Positions 7,250-15,948 of a stretch of 55,021 nt of DNA are shown here, piece after piece (the stretch's first letter is position 1; each line of letters begins with the position of its first letter). Made by a program: the position numbers and the translations under genes. The notes beneath the pieces were generated by a model. That model was not told where the DNA came from and did no database searches. It was given only the letters and a program-made list of their open reading frames with translations. The stretch lies in contig CAYYGM010000008.1 of the NCBI GenBank assembly GCA_964471555.1, forward strand, positions 1 to 55,021, in the 5' to 3' direction. This stretch comes from JADLFV01 sp964471555 (GTDB lineage: Bacteria; Planctomycetota; Phycisphaerae; Phycisphaerales; Phycisphaeraceae).

Positions 7250-8218
7250 TCAGTGCGTGGCTTGATACCAGGCCCACAGGTTTTCCAGGCCCTGCTGCAC
7301 GGCCGTCTGTGGGTTGTAGCCGAGCAGGCGGCGGGCTTTGGTGATGTCTGCGAAGGTCACCGGCGGTTCGCTGGCGGGGGCGGGCGGCGTCTCGAGGATC
7401 GCTTTCTTGCCCACCAGTTGCTCGATGATGGTGACGAAATCGCTCATCAGCACCGGCTCGCCGCGGCCGAGGTTGATGATTTCGTAGCCGCAGGGTTTGT
7501 CGATCGCAGCCACCACGCCGGCGACGATGTCATCGACGTAGGTCCAGTCGCGCTTCATGTCGCCGGCGTTGAACAGCGTGATCTTCTGGCCGCGCACGAT
7601 GCGGTCGGTGACCATGAAGGGCATCATGTCCGGCCGTGCCCGCGGGCCATAGACGCTGAAGAATCGCAGCGCGGTGAAGTTCATCTGGTGCAGGTTGTGA
7701 TAGCTGTGCCCGAACATCTCCACCGCTTTTTTGGAAGCGGGGTACGGCGCCAGGGGCGTGTTGGACGGATCGGTTTCGATGAAGGGCAGCGTCTTGGTGT
7801 CGCCGTAGGCACTACTGGTGGAGGCGAAGACGAACTGGTGACAGTCGTGCTTGAGCGCGGCCTCCAGCAGGTTGATCGAGCCGGTGACGTTGACGTCGTG
7901 GTAGAGTGCGGCCCGACCGATGGAGTAGCGCACGTTGGCCATGGCGGCCAGGTGAGCGATGGCGGTGGGTTTGAACTCGCCGATCAGCTTGTCGATGCCG
8001 GCCGCGTCGCGGATATCCAACTCGCGCACGTGCCCCCGGAAGGATTCGATATTTCGGCGTTTGATTTGCGGGGGGTAGTAATCGTTGAAGTTGTCGATGC
8101 CGACCACTTCATCGCCGCGGGCCAGCAGCACTTCGCACAGATGCGATCCGATCAGCCCCGCGCAACCGGTGACGAGGATTTTAGATTTTAGATTTTTGAT
8201 TTTAGATTGTTCTTGCAT
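7250..8218 (-). CDS. NAD-dependent sugar-nucleotide epimerase/dehydratase
   Basis: A 322-aa extended short-chain dehydrogenase. The NAD-binding motif GCAGLIG is at residues 19-25. The catalytic parts are STSSAYG and YPASK (YxxxK), and the substrate-side strand is RFFSVYGPRARPDM. The pattern fits UDP-glucuronate 4-epimerase or UDP-glucose 4-epimerase types; the sequence alone does not settle the substrate. The first 12-14 residues (MQEQSKIKNLKSKI) are encoded by the left arm of heptamer element 3 and extend the protein beyond the usual MKILVTG start. It is the last gene of the bamA-skp-lpxD-lpxC/fabZ-lpxA run and may supply sugars for LPS or the EPS locus. Confidence 0.85.
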   Translation of the reverse strand: MQEQSKIKNLKSKILVTGCAGLIGSHLCEVLLARGDEVVGIDNFNDYYPPQIKRRNIESFRGHVRELDIRDAAGIDKLIGEFKPTAIAHLAAMANVRYSIGRAALYHDVNVTGSINLLEAALKHDCHQFVFASTSSAYGDTKTLPFIETDPSNTPLAPYPASKKAVEMFGHSYHNLHQMNFTALRFFSVYGPRARPDMMPFMVTDRIVRGQKITLFNAGDMKRDWTYVDDIVAGVVAAIDKPCGYEIINLGRGEPVLMSDFVTIIEQLVGKKAILETPPAPASEPPVTFADITKARRLLGYNPQTAVQQGLENLWAWYQATH

Positions 8219-8277
8219 CGACCCTACCTACACATTCCAACCGCAAGTGAAAAATTGAAAATCTAAAATCTAAAATT
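8177..8277. repeat. Heptamer inverted repeat element 3
   Basis: The left arm has GATTTTA, GATTTTA, GATTTTT, GATTTTA and GATTGTT (8177-8211). The right arm has AAAAATT, GAAAATC, TAAAATC and TAAAATT (8250-8277). Both have an exact 7-bp period and are mutually complementary, with a 38-bp spacer. The left arm lies inside the 5' coding end of the epimerase gene, and the right arm runs up to the first base of the lpxA stop codon. AT-rich words stand out in a GC-rich surrounding. Confidence 0.85.
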
Positions 8278-9119
8278 CACTTGACCGGGTTGGTGTAGCG
8301 GTTGTCCAGGCGCAGGCCTTCACGATAGCGGCCATAGACGCCGGACTGGCTCTTGCGCACGGCGTCGATCAGGGCCTTGACCGCCCAGTCGTCGCCGTAG
8401 TCAGCCTCCAATGTCTCCAGCGCCTCGGCGGTGTTGCCGATGGCTGCGTCGTCGGCCAGGCGGAACAGGCGGCGGAAGGCGTCCTTGAGCTTTTCGATCT
8501 GCTGATCGTCGAAGTGGTGGCGCTGCAGCAGGATGGTGTTGACCTTGCGCACGCGGGCGGGATTGCCTTCGACGACCATGAAGGGGGCGACATCAGCGAC
8601 CACGCGGGTCATGCCGCCGGCGTAGGCGTACTGCCCGATGGTCACGAAGTGATGCACGGCGGTCGCGCCGCCGATGGCGGCATGGTCTTCGACCTGCACG
8701 TGCCCGGCCAGTTGCACGGAGTTGGCGATGACGGTGTGGTTGCCGATGATGCAGTCGTGGCCGATGTGGGTATAGGCCATCAGCAGGTTGTGATCGCCGA
8801 CGATGGTGCGATTGTGATCGTTGGCGGTGCCCTTGTGGATGGTGACCGATTCGCGGATTTCGTTGTGCGAGCCGATGATCAACTCACTGTCCTCGCCGCG
8901 GAACTTCAGATCCTGCGGATCACCACCCAGCACGGCATGCGGCCAGACGGTGTTGAACTCACCCAGGCGCGTGCGACCCAGGATGGTGACCGAACTCACC
9001 AGCTTGCAGCCCGGCCCCAACGTCACGGCCGACCCCACATGGCAGAACGGCCCGATCGCCACGTCGTCGGCGACCTGGGCTCCGGGTTCAATCACGGAAG
9101 TTGGATGAATTTGTGGCAT
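8277..9119 (-). CDS. lpxA: Acyl-ACP--UDP-N-acetylglucosamine O-acyltransferase
   Basis: First enzyme of lipid A synthesis: it transfers a 3-hydroxyacyl chain from ACP to UDP-GlcNAc. The 280-aa protein has a left-handed beta-helix of hexapeptide repeats from residue 5 (IHPTSVIEPGAQVADDVAIGPF) to about 190, then a helical C-terminal part. The catalytic region is YTHIGHDC, with His121 matching the E. coli active-site histidine. The frame is open further upstream, but that leader is encoded by heptamer element 4; MPQIHPTSVI at 9119 is the family start. It sits downstream of lpxC-fabZ in the lipid A operon. Confidence 0.95.
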   Translation of the reverse strand: MPQIHPTSVIEPGAQVADDVAIGPFCHVGSAVTLGPGCKLVSSVTILGRTRLGEFNTVWPHAVLGGDPQDLKFRGEDSELIIGSHNEIRESVTIHKGTANDHNRTIVGDHNLLMAYTHIGHDCIIGNHTVIANSVQLAGHVQVEDHAAIGGATAVHHFVTIGQYAYAGGMTRVVADVAPFMVVEGNPARVRKVNTILLQRHHFDDQQIEKLKDAFRRLFRLADDAAIGNTAEALETLEADYGDDWAVKALIDAVRKSQSGVYGRYREGLRLDNRYTNPVK

Positions 9120-9126
9120 GATTTTT

Positions 9127-9209
9127 ATGGCAGATGGCAAATGGCAGATGGCAGATGTTTCAAAACGACTTTTTCCATTTGCCATTTGCCATCTACCATC
9201 TGCCATTCC
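9127..9209. repeat. Heptamer inverted repeat element 4
   Basis: The left arm is ATGGCAG, ATGGCAA, ATGGCAG, ATGGCAG (9127-9154). The right arm is CCATTTG, CCATTTG, CCATCTA, CCATCTG, CCATTCC (9175-9209). The arms are complementary with a spacer of about 20 bp. The element exactly fills the gap between the lpxA start (9119) and the lpxC-fabZ stop (9212). It would fold into a long hairpin in the operon mRNA. Confidence 0.85.
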
Positions 9210-9211
9210 CT

Positions 9212-10525
9212 TCATTCCTGGTCGTCGTCCACCAGCATGAACTTCACTTCGGCCTCGGCGGCCAACTCCTCGGCCACGAAGGCCCGGCAACGCATGTGGG
9301 CGATGCGACTGCGCACACGCAAACTCTCCGCTTCCATCACCAGTTGATCGCCCGGCGTCACCGGCTTGCGCAGCTTCACCTTGTCCAGGCTCAGCAGCAC
9401 CGCCAGCTTGCCGACGTTTTCCACCTTCTGCCCGATCAGCAGGCCCGACAACTGGGCCATCGCCTCCACGATCAGCACGCCCGGCATGATCGGCGAACTG
9501 GGATAGTGGCCCTGGAAGAACGGCTCGTTGATCGACACGTTCTTGACGCCGATGATGCGCTGGTCGCCTTCGATCTCCAGCACGCGGTCGATCAGCAGCA
9601 TGGGATAACGGTGCGGCAGCAGTTTGTTGATCTGGCGCACGTCGAGCGCAGTGCGGTGGATGGCCATGTCGCGGCGGGTGCGCGACAGATACTGGCGGAC
9701 CAGTTGGCGGACCAGTTCGTGGTTGAGGCTGTGGCCGCTCTTGTAGGCCACGACGCGGCCCTGGATCGGGGCGCCCAGCAGGTAGAGGTCGCCGATCAGG
9801 TCCAGGATCTTGTGCCGCAGCGGTTCATCTTCGAAACGCAGACGGTTGTCGCCCAGCGGTTTGCCTTCGCGGCCGATCACCAGCACGTCATCCGGCGTCA
9901 GGTGGGCGCCCATGCCGCTGTCGCGCAGCTCGATGGCTTCGGATTCCAGCACATAGGTGCGGCAGGGCGCGATCTCATTGGCGTAGTCGCCGTTGGCCAG
10001 GTCGAACTGGCGGAACTGGCGGCGGATGGGGCCGGCCTGGCCGTAGTCCATCTCGTAGAGCAGTTGCAGCTCCGGATCGTCGCAGGGCATCGCAGCCACC
10101 ATGGAGTCGCCGTCGCGCACCACCACCGGCTCGCTGATCACCAGCCGCTTGCGGGGCTTGTCCTGCGGCGTGATCTGGGCTTCCAGCAGGGCATCGATGT
10201 ACGGCTTCGACGAGCCATCAAGGATGGGCACCTCGGCGGCGTCGATCTCGATCAGCAGGTTGTCCAGGCGCAGACCCGCCACGGCGGACAACAGATGTTC
10301 GACGACCTCGACCTCGGCTGGTCCATTCTTGAGGGCGGAACGGCGGGGTTTGCGTACCACGTGCTGGATCAGCGCGGGCACTTCCATGCGGTCGGCGTCG
10401 GTGCGGACGAACACGATGCCGCGGTCCGGCTCAGCGGGCTTGAAGGTCAGGTTGGCCGGCCGACCAAAGAACAGCCCGCGCCCCTGCAGACTGACCGGTT
10501 TGGCAATGGTGTGCTGCTGTTCCAT
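9212..10525 (-). CDS. lpxC-fabZ: Bifunctional LpxC deacetylase-FabZ dehydratase fusion
   Basis: A 437-aa fusion. Residues 1 to about 285 are LpxC, the zinc-dependent UDP-3-O-acyl-GlcNAc deacetylase and committed step of lipid A synthesis. Zinc ligands are H77 (VEHLLSA), H238 and D242 in LRHKILDLIGD; D246 and H265 (SGHSLNHE) are the catalytic positions and match E. coli numbering. Residues 295-437 are FabZ, the 3-hydroxyacyl-ACP dehydratase, with LLPHRYPMLLIDRV, catalytic H340 in GHYPSSPIMPGV and E354 in VEAMAQ. Such fusions are known in several Gram-negative phyla and tie lipid A to fatty-acid supply, since both enzymes compete for 3-hydroxyacyl-ACP products. The gene lies between lpxD and lpxA. 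Confidence 0.96.
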   Translation of the reverse strand: MEQQHTIAKPVSLQGRGLFFGRPANLTFKPAEPDRGIVFVRTDADRMEVPALIQHVVRKPRRSALKNGPAEVEVVEHLLSAVAGLRLDNLLIEIDAAEVPILDGSSKPYIDALLEAQITPQDKPRKRLVISEPVVVRDGDSMVAAMPCDDPELQLLYEMDYGQAGPIRRQFRQFDLANGDYANEIAPCRTYVLESEAIELRDSGMGAHLTPDDVLVIGREGKPLGDNRLRFEDEPLRHKILDLIGDLYLLGAPIQGRVVAYKSGHSLNHELVRQLVRQYLSRTRRDMAIHRTALDVRQINKLLPHRYPMLLIDRVLEIEGDQRIIGVKNVSINEPFFQGHYPSSPIMPGVLIVEAMAQLSGLLIGQKVENVGKLAVLLSLDKVKLRKPVTPGDQLVMEAESLRVRSRIAHMRCRAFVAEELAAEAEVKFMLVDDDQE

Positions 10526-10562
10526 ACGACAAGCGGTGGATTTTAGCGTTTTTGTCCGCGGA

Positions 10563-11576
10563 TCACGACTTGCGGAGTTGCTTCAACTGCTTGAGGGCGT
10601 CCGGCAGCTTGCGCAGGGCCAATTCCTGCCGGGCGGCGTCTCGGATCGGCTGACCCGGTGAGCCGGCCCAGGTCTCGCCCGCCGGCACGCTGTGCATCAG
10701 TTGCGTGCCGCCGGCCACCTGGGCCCCGGCCCCGATGCTCAAGTGATCGCCCACGTGAACCGCCCCACCCAGCACCGCGCCCGCCTCGATGGTCACCGAG
10801 CCGGCGATGCCGCACAACCCCGCGATCAGCACGCACGGCCCGATCACGCAGTTGTGCGCGATCTGCACCAGGTTGTCGATCTTGCAATGATCACCCACCA
10901 CGGTGGCGGCGAACTTGCCGCGATCGACGCATGCCCCGGCTCCGATCTCCACATCGTTGCCGATGCGCACCGTGCCGATCTGCGGAATCTTCACCGGGAT
11001 CTTTTTGCGGGGGTCGGGACGATAACCAAAGCCGTCCGCTCCGATGTTGACGTTGGGATGCAGAATGCAGCGATCGCCCAGCGTGCAGCGTTGCCCGATG
11101 ACCACCCCCGGAAATAGTTCACAGCCTGCCCCGATCACACTGTCCGCCATGAGATTGACCGAAGCATGCAGGATGCAGCCGTCGCCGACTCGCACGCGCG
11201 GCCCGATGACGCACAGCGGCCCGATGCGCACGTCCTTGCCCAGCACGGCCGAGTCATCGATCACCGCTGACGGATGCACACCCACCGGCAGATGCGGCTG
11301 CGGCGCAAACAATTCCAGGACCAGCGCCATGGCCAGGTCGGCGTTCTCGACCTCGATGGCCGCGGCATTTTCGCGCGGGGGCAGCTCGATGCCACGGTTA
11401 ACCAGCACGGCCCGACAGCGGGCGTTGGCCCAGCGCGGGGCATAGCGCGGATCGCTGATGAAGGCCAACTGGCTTTCGTCCGCCGCGTCCAGGTTCTGCA
11501 CGCCGGACACGGCGATGTCGTCGGGGCCGATCAGGCGGCCGCCGAGAAGTCGCGTGATGGAGCCGGTGGTATGCAA
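10563..11576 (-). CDS. lpxD: UDP-3-O-acylglucosamine N-acyltransferase
   Basis: Third step of lipid A synthesis: adds the second 3-hydroxyacyl chain to UDP-3-O-acylglucosamine. The 337-aa length is normal. The N-terminal uridine-binding domain (residues 1-100) includes LAFISDPRY. It is followed by a hexapeptide-repeat beta-helix from HPSAVIDDSAVLGKDVRIGP onward, the catalytic histidine region QIAHNCVIGP, and a helical C-terminus. It starts 4 bp after the skp stop codon, so the two are surely cotranscribed. Confidence 0.95.
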   Translation of the reverse strand: MHTTGSITRLLGGRLIGPDDIAVSGVQNLDAADESQLAFISDPRYAPRWANARCRAVLVNRGIELPPRENAAAIEVENADLAMALVLELFAPQPHLPVGVHPSAVIDDSAVLGKDVRIGPLCVIGPRVRVGDGCILHASVNLMADSVIGAGCELFPGVVIGQRCTLGDRCILHPNVNIGADGFGYRPDPRKKIPVKIPQIGTVRIGNDVEIGAGACVDRGKFAATVVGDHCKIDNLVQIAHNCVIGPCVLIAGLCGIAGSVTIEAGAVLGGAVHVGDHLSIGAGAQVAGGTQLMHSVPAGETWAGSPGQPIRDAARQELALRKLPDALKQLKQLRKS

Positions 11577-11580
11577 GCGA

Positions 11581-12180
11581 TCAGTTGGCTGCGTGTTCGT
11601 TGTTCAGGCGCTGAATGACATCGTTGGTGATGTCCACACTGTCAGCGGCATAGAGCACCTTGCGAATCTGAATCTGGGCTGAGAGCTGCTGGGGATTTTC
11701 CCACTGGAAGTTGGGGGCAGTCTCCTTGTAAACCACGATGTCGATGCCGCGCTCCTGGGCGATCTTTTCGATGGACTCCAGCGTGTAGCGATAGAGCTTC
11801 TCAAGGTTGACGCCCTGGTCGCGCATGAGCTTGGCGTTTTCGAACTGCAGCCAGTTGTTGTACTCCAGGGCCTTCATGGCCATGTCGTCCTGCATCTTGG
11901 CGTACTCGGGGGTGCCGACCTTCATGACCTTCAGATCCTGCTCCATGGCGGCCAACTTCTGCTGACGGTCCTTCTGCTCGGCCTGGAGCTGCTCGCCGCG
12001 TTTCTGCTGCTCGGCGCGGATGACTTCGCGCAGCTTGGCCTTGTCGAAGACTTCCTGCAGATCGACGGCGGCCACGGAGGTGGGCGGAGCCTTGAGCTGC
12101 TGGGCGAATGCCACGCCGATGCCCATGAGCAACACGGCTCCCAGCGAGATCAGTGCGGTGCGTTGACGAAGATGAAACAT
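11581..12180 (-). CDS. skp: OmpH/Skp family periplasmic chaperone
   Basis: A 199-aa secreted protein. The signal peptide is at residues 1-26 (ALISLGAVLLMGIGVAFA, cleavage before QQ). Next is a short strand SVAAVDLQEVFDK, typical of OmpH/Skp, then a long charged coiled-coil (about 50-125, rich in Gln/Lys/Glu: QQKRGEQLQAEQKDRQQKL), and a C-terminal strand-helix segment. Skp holds unfolded outer-membrane proteins on their way to BamA. Its place directly between bamA and lpxD is the common arrangement in Gram-negative bacteria and supports the call. Confidence 0.88.
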   Translation of the reverse strand: MFHLRQRTALISLGAVLLMGIGVAFAQQLKAPPTSVAAVDLQEVFDKAKLREVIRAEQQKRGEQLQAEQKDRQQKLAAMEQDLKVMKVGTPEYAKMQDDMAMKALEYNNWLQFENAKLMRDQGVNLEKLYRYTLESIEKIAQERGIDIVVYKETAPNFQWENPQQLSAQIQIRKVLYAADSVDITNDVIQRLNNEHAAN

Positions 12181-12218
12181 GGAAAAGTCTCCCTATGTGT
12201 AGATGGTGTATCCGGATT

Positions 12219-14549
12219 CTATCGTTGTAACGGCAATGACAAGTCGAAGCTGATGATCTGGCTTTCGTCGCCGTGCTGTTTGATGACCGGGACGGCCAGG
12301 TCCAAGGCGATGGGCACCGGTCCCAGGAAGGGCAGGCGCACGCGGATGCCGGTGCCGATGCTGACGCGCCATTCATCGAAGCCCACGTCGCTCTGCACGG
12401 TGCCCATATCGGTGAAGAACACGCCGCGCAGCAGTTCCTCGTAGAGGGGGTATTCGTATTCGAGGCTGGTCAGGAACATGAACTCGCCGCCGACCGGATC
12501 GCTGCCCAGCAGCCCGTTGTCAGCCCGGATGCCGCGGGGACCGACGCCGCGATAGGTGAAGCCGCGGAACGAGCGGCCGCCGGCATAGTAGCGTTCGAAG
12601 GTGGGCGCCTGGTCCTTCTCCAGGATCCAGCCGACTTCCGCCGACCAGTGCAGCACCGTCTTGCGATCGAAGATGTCCTGCTCCACGGTCCAGAAGTGGT
12701 CGTACTTGCTACGCGCGCGGGTGAAGTTGAAGTCGCCGCCCATGGCCCCGGCCCGTTCGATGCCCACTTCCAGCTTGCCGCCGCGGGTGGGGAAGATGTA
12801 GCTGTCGGTGGCATCACGGGTGACCGCGAAGCCCAGGGACGTCAACATGTTGCCGCCCTCGACGGCGAACACATCGACCGGCGCGTCCTGATCCACGCTG
12901 CTGATATCCACGGTGTAGAACCGGCTCTGCACGGAAGCCCGCCACACGTCGCCGAAACGCTGCCCCACGCCCAGCGTCAGGCCCGCGCGATCTTCATCGT
13001 TGTTTTCCAACTGGCGCGAGTACAGAAACACTGAACTATCCAGAAAAAAGTCGGACTCCAACAGGTTCGGCTCGCTGAAGTTGACCGCGTAGCGGCTGTA
13101 ACGATCGCCGGGTTGCAGCGTCAGTTGGAAGGTCTGGCCGGCGCCGCGGAAGGCTCGGCCGGTGAACAGTTCCTTGGCGTTCTCCGGCGTGTCAGTGATG
13201 TCGAAGTTCTTCTGCAGCAGGTCGATGGCGCCGACCAGGCCCAGGTCGCTGCTGACCGCCGCGCCGAAGGAGATGCTGCCGGTCTGGGCTTCGTTGACTT
13301 CCACCAGCACGTCGCGCATCTCGTCCTCGGGCCCGCCCAGGATGGTCACCTTGCCTTCGTCGAACAGCGAGCTTTCACGCAGGCGGCGGCGAGTCTCTTC
13401 CACCCGCGTGCGATCGAAGCGCTCGCCCGGCGTCAGGCCTCGCAGGCCGCGCAACACGACCTTGCTCCTGGTCACCGAGTTGCCGCGCACCGCGATGCTG
13501 CCGACGGTGTAAGGCTGGCCCTCGTCGATCTGCACCATCAGGTCAACCCGCGGCTGATCGTCGTGGAACAGGTGCTTGATATCGACCTGGGTTTCGAGAT
13601 AGCCGAGCTTGCCGTAGAGATCGAGAATCGCATCGCGCGACTTGGCGACGGCCGACTCGGAATAGGTCGAGCCGGGGTGCAGCAGCATGTTCATGGAAAT
13701 CTGCGCGGTGGGAATCTGCTGGTTGCCTTCCACCACGACCTGACTGATCTGGTACTGGCGGCCCTCTGCGATCTGAAAGACCACCACCGCTCCGCGCTGA
13801 TCGGGCGACAGATCGATGCGGCGGCCGACCTGGGCATCGAGGTAGCCGTGGTCCCGGTAGTAGCTGCGAATGGCGCTGGCGTCCAGTTCCAACTGCTCGC
13901 GGCTGAGCGACCCGTCACGGAAGATCGGGATATAGCTGTTGCTCTTGATCTGGGCTTTGAGCGTGTCGCGGTCGAAGGCATTGTTGCCCTCGAAGCGGAA
14001 AGCCCGGATCTTGACCTTCGGCCCCTCGACCACGCGGAAGATCAGAATGGCCGAGTCCTTGAGCACCTGGTCATCGACCGATACCGAGGCCATGAAGTAG
14101 CCGGCATCCTGGTAAGCCTCGCGGATCATGCGCTTGCCGCGGTCGATCAGGTACGTATCCGCCGGGTCGCCGGCCTGGAGCACCACCTTGGAGAGCAGTT
14201 CCTGGTCGCTGATGGCCTTGTTGCCCACCACCTGCACGTCGGCCAGCACCAATTGCTCGGCGCACTTGAAGATCAGGGTGACGGTGCCGTCGTCGTTGGG
14301 CTGGCCCTGGGCGGCCACCGATTCGAACACGCCAAGGTGGGTGATGCGGATCACGTCGTTCTCTACGACCTGGCTGTCGTAAGGATCGCCAACCTGGCTG
14401 CGAATCTGATTGCGGACGAATTGGTCGGAGACCTGGCGCAGGCCCTCGACGCGGATATCCGCGATGGGTCGGCCGTCCATGTCCACCACCGCCCAGGCCC
14501 CGGGGGCGGTCAGACACAACAGGAGTATGGGCAGAATCAGCCGCTGCAT
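12219..14549 (-). CDS. bamA: Outer membrane protein assembly factor BamA
   Basis: A 776-aa Omp85 protein that folds beta-barrel proteins into the outer membrane. The signal peptide is MQRLILPILLLCLTAPGAWA. Several POTRA repeats follow to about residue 400, recognisable by recurring segments such as IADIRVEGLRQVSDQFVRNQI and VQVVGNKAISDQELL. The barrel occupies the C-terminal half and contains AGGRSFRGFTYRGVGPRG, the VRGF/Y-type lid-loop motif. The chain ends DLSLPLQR rather than with the usual final Phe, a mild oddity. The start at 14549 is chosen because the signal peptide begins there; the longer frame reads back into heptamer element 5. Confidence 0.94.
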   Translation of the reverse strand: MQRLILPILLLCLTAPGAWAVVDMDGRPIADIRVEGLRQVSDQFVRNQIRSQVGDPYDSQVVENDVIRITHLGVFESVAAQGQPNDDGTVTLIFKCAEQLVLADVQVVGNKAISDQELLSKVVLQAGDPADTYLIDRGKRMIREAYQDAGYFMASVSVDDQVLKDSAILIFRVVEGPKVKIRAFRFEGNNAFDRDTLKAQIKSNSYIPIFRDGSLSREQLELDASAIRSYYRDHGYLDAQVGRRIDLSPDQRGAVVVFQIAEGRQYQISQVVVEGNQQIPTAQISMNMLLHPGSTYSESAVAKSRDAILDLYGKLGYLETQVDIKHLFHDDQPRVDLMVQIDEGQPYTVGSIAVRGNSVTRSKVVLRGLRGLTPGERFDRTRVEETRRRLRESSLFDEGKVTILGGPEDEMRDVLVEVNEAQTGSISFGAAVSSDLGLVGAIDLLQKNFDITDTPENAKELFTGRAFRGAGQTFQLTLQPGDRYSRYAVNFSEPNLLESDFFLDSSVFLYSRQLENNDEDRAGLTLGVGQRFGDVWRASVQSRFYTVDISSVDQDAPVDVFAVEGGNMLTSLGFAVTRDATDSYIFPTRGGKLEVGIERAGAMGGDFNFTRARSKYDHFWTVEQDIFDRKTVLHWSAEVGWILEKDQAPTFERYYAGGRSFRGFTYRGVGPRGIRADNGLLGSDPVGGEFMFLTSLEYEYPLYEELLRGVFFTDMGTVQSDVGFDEWRVSIGTGIRVRLPFLGPVPIALDLAVPVIKQHGDESQIISFDLSLPLQR

Positions 14550-14570
14550 GTGCGGGCAGTGTAGCAGCAT

Positions 14571-14709
14571 TAGGCAGTAGGGAGTAGGCAATAGGCGGTA
14601 GGGTGAGGCAAGCGGGGGCAGGACATTGAAGAGACGGATACGGCCGATAACCAAGTCGCCCAACGTGCTCGCACCCTAGTGCCTACTGCCCACTGCCTAC
14701 TCCCTGATC
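14571..14709. repeat. Heptamer inverted repeat element 5
   Basis: The left arm is TAGGCAG, TAGGGAG, TAGGCAA, TAGGCGG, TAGGGTG (14571-14605). The right arm is CCTAGTG, CCTACTG, CCCACTG, CCTACTC, CCTGATC (14675-14709). Five units per arm with exact 7-bp phasing, complementary arms and a spacer of about 69 bp. It lies between the divergent bamA and pdhA genes, 21 bp from the bamA start codon, and so probably overlaps the bamA leader or promoter. Confidence 0.85.
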
Positions 14710-14729
14710 CCCCTGCCTTCTCCCCCCAG

Positions 14730-14759
14730 TTGCCGTCCCCACGGTAAGCGCCCTACACT
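14730..14759 (+). promoter_or_regulatory. Candidate pdhA promoter
   Basis: A -35-like TTGCCG (14730-14735) and a -10-like TACACT (14754-14759), separated by 18 bp, lie 70 bp before the chosen pdhA start. This is inferred from sequence likeness to sigma-70 sites only. Confidence 0.4.
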
Positions 14760-14828
14760 GATGGGCCCGACGGGTCGATGTGTGGAAGGCGACCTTCTGT
14801 CCCCGTCGGCCTACGATTCAACCAAGCC

Positions 14829-15947
14829 ATGACCACTGCGACCCGACACAAGGCCGACGCCCACCGACCGTCCGATCAACTCGACGGCTCCGCCAAGCTC
14901 AAAATGCTGGCTGACATGCTCCTGATCCGCCGCTTCGAGGAGCGGACCATGCAGGCCTACATGCAGCAGAAGATCGGCGGATTCTGCCATATCTACATCG
15001 GGCAGGAAGCCTCGGCCGTCGGCGCCATCGCCGCCCTGAAGCCGGACGACCCCATCGTCGGGGCCTACCGCGATCACGGCCTGGCCCTGGCCAAGGGCAT
15101 GGACCCCAACGCCGCCATGGCCGAGATGTTCGGCAAGGTCACCGGCTGCTCCAAGGGCAAGGGCGGGTCGATGCACTTTTTCGACAAGCCCCACCACATG
15201 TACGGCGGTCACGCCATCGTCGGCGGCCAGATCCCCCTCGGGGCCGGCCTGGGCTTCGCCATCCAGTACGAACAGAAAGATAACGTCGCCCTCTGCTTCT
15301 TCGGCGACGGGGCCATCAACCAGGGCGCGTTCCACGAGGCGTTCAACCTGGCCTCCATCTGGAACCTGCCGGTCATCTTCGTCCTGGAGAACAACAGCTA
15401 CTCCATGGGCACCCACATCGGCCGCGGCACCGCCATGGCCGAAGACCTGCAGGCCAAGGCTGAGAGCTACGGCATCCGTTACGCCGAGTGCGACGGCATG
15501 GACGTGCTGTCGGTGTATGACTGCTTCGCCGAGCAGGTCGAGCGCACGCGCGGCGCGGAAAATCCCCAGCACCAGCGCGGCGTCATCCCCGAATACGCCC
15601 GCCACGGCCGCACCCCCGGCCCGGCCTTCGTCAACGTGCGCACCTATCGCTACAAGGGTCACTCCATGAGCGACCCCCAGAAGTACCGCTCCAAGGAAGA
15701 GGTCAGCCAGTTCGAAGCAGCCGACCCCATCCAGCGCCTGGTCAGCCACCTGATCGAAGCCAACCTGGCCACACAGGAACAGATCGACGAGCTGGACGCC
15801 ACCGCCAAGAAGACCGCCTCCGACGCCGTGGCCTACGCCAACGCTGCGCCCGATCTTGATCGCAGCGAGATGTTCACCGACGTGTACAGCAACCCCTACG
15901 GCCCGCCGTTTGTCAAGGGTGAGCCGGTGGAAGGGTTCGGGGAGTAG
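14829..15947 (+). CDS. pdhA: Pyruvate dehydrogenase E1 component, alpha subunit
   Basis: Thiamine-diphosphate-dependent E1 alpha of the pyruvate dehydrogenase complex; with PdhB it decarboxylates pyruvate and passes the acetyl group to E2. The 372-aa protein begins MTTATRHKADAH. It carries the entry region RRFEERTMQAYMQQKIGGFCHIYIGQEA and the ThDP/Mg motif GDGAINQGAFHEAFNLASIWNLPVIFVLENN. It also has the phosphorylation-loop-like YRYKGHSMSDP. The frame is open 17 codons further, but the downstream ATG fits the family start better. pdhB follows on the same strand, separated only by inverted element 6. No E2 or E3 gene is present. Confidence 0.93.
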   Translation: MTTATRHKADAHRPSDQLDGSAKLKMLADMLLIRRFEERTMQAYMQQKIGGFCHIYIGQEASAVGAIAALKPDDPIVGAYRDHGLALAKGMDPNAAMAEMFGKVTGCSKGKGGSMHFFDKPHHMYGGHAIVGGQIPLGAGLGFAIQYEQKDNVALCFFGDGAINQGAFHEAFNLASIWNLPVIFVLENNSYSMGTHIGRGTAMAEDLQAKAESYGIRYAECDGMDVLSVYDCFAEQVERTRGAENPQHQRGVIPEYARHGRTPGPAFVNVRTYRYKGHSMSDPQKYRSKEEVSQFEAADPIQRLVSHLIEANLATQEQIDELDATAKKTASDAVAYANAAPDLDRSEMFTDVYSNPYGPPFVKGEPVEGFGE

Positions 15948-15948
15948 T

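Noticed and set aside
13113..14564. 483-codon frame opposite bamA
   Set aside because: Antisense shadow of the POTRA region with no recognisable domain.
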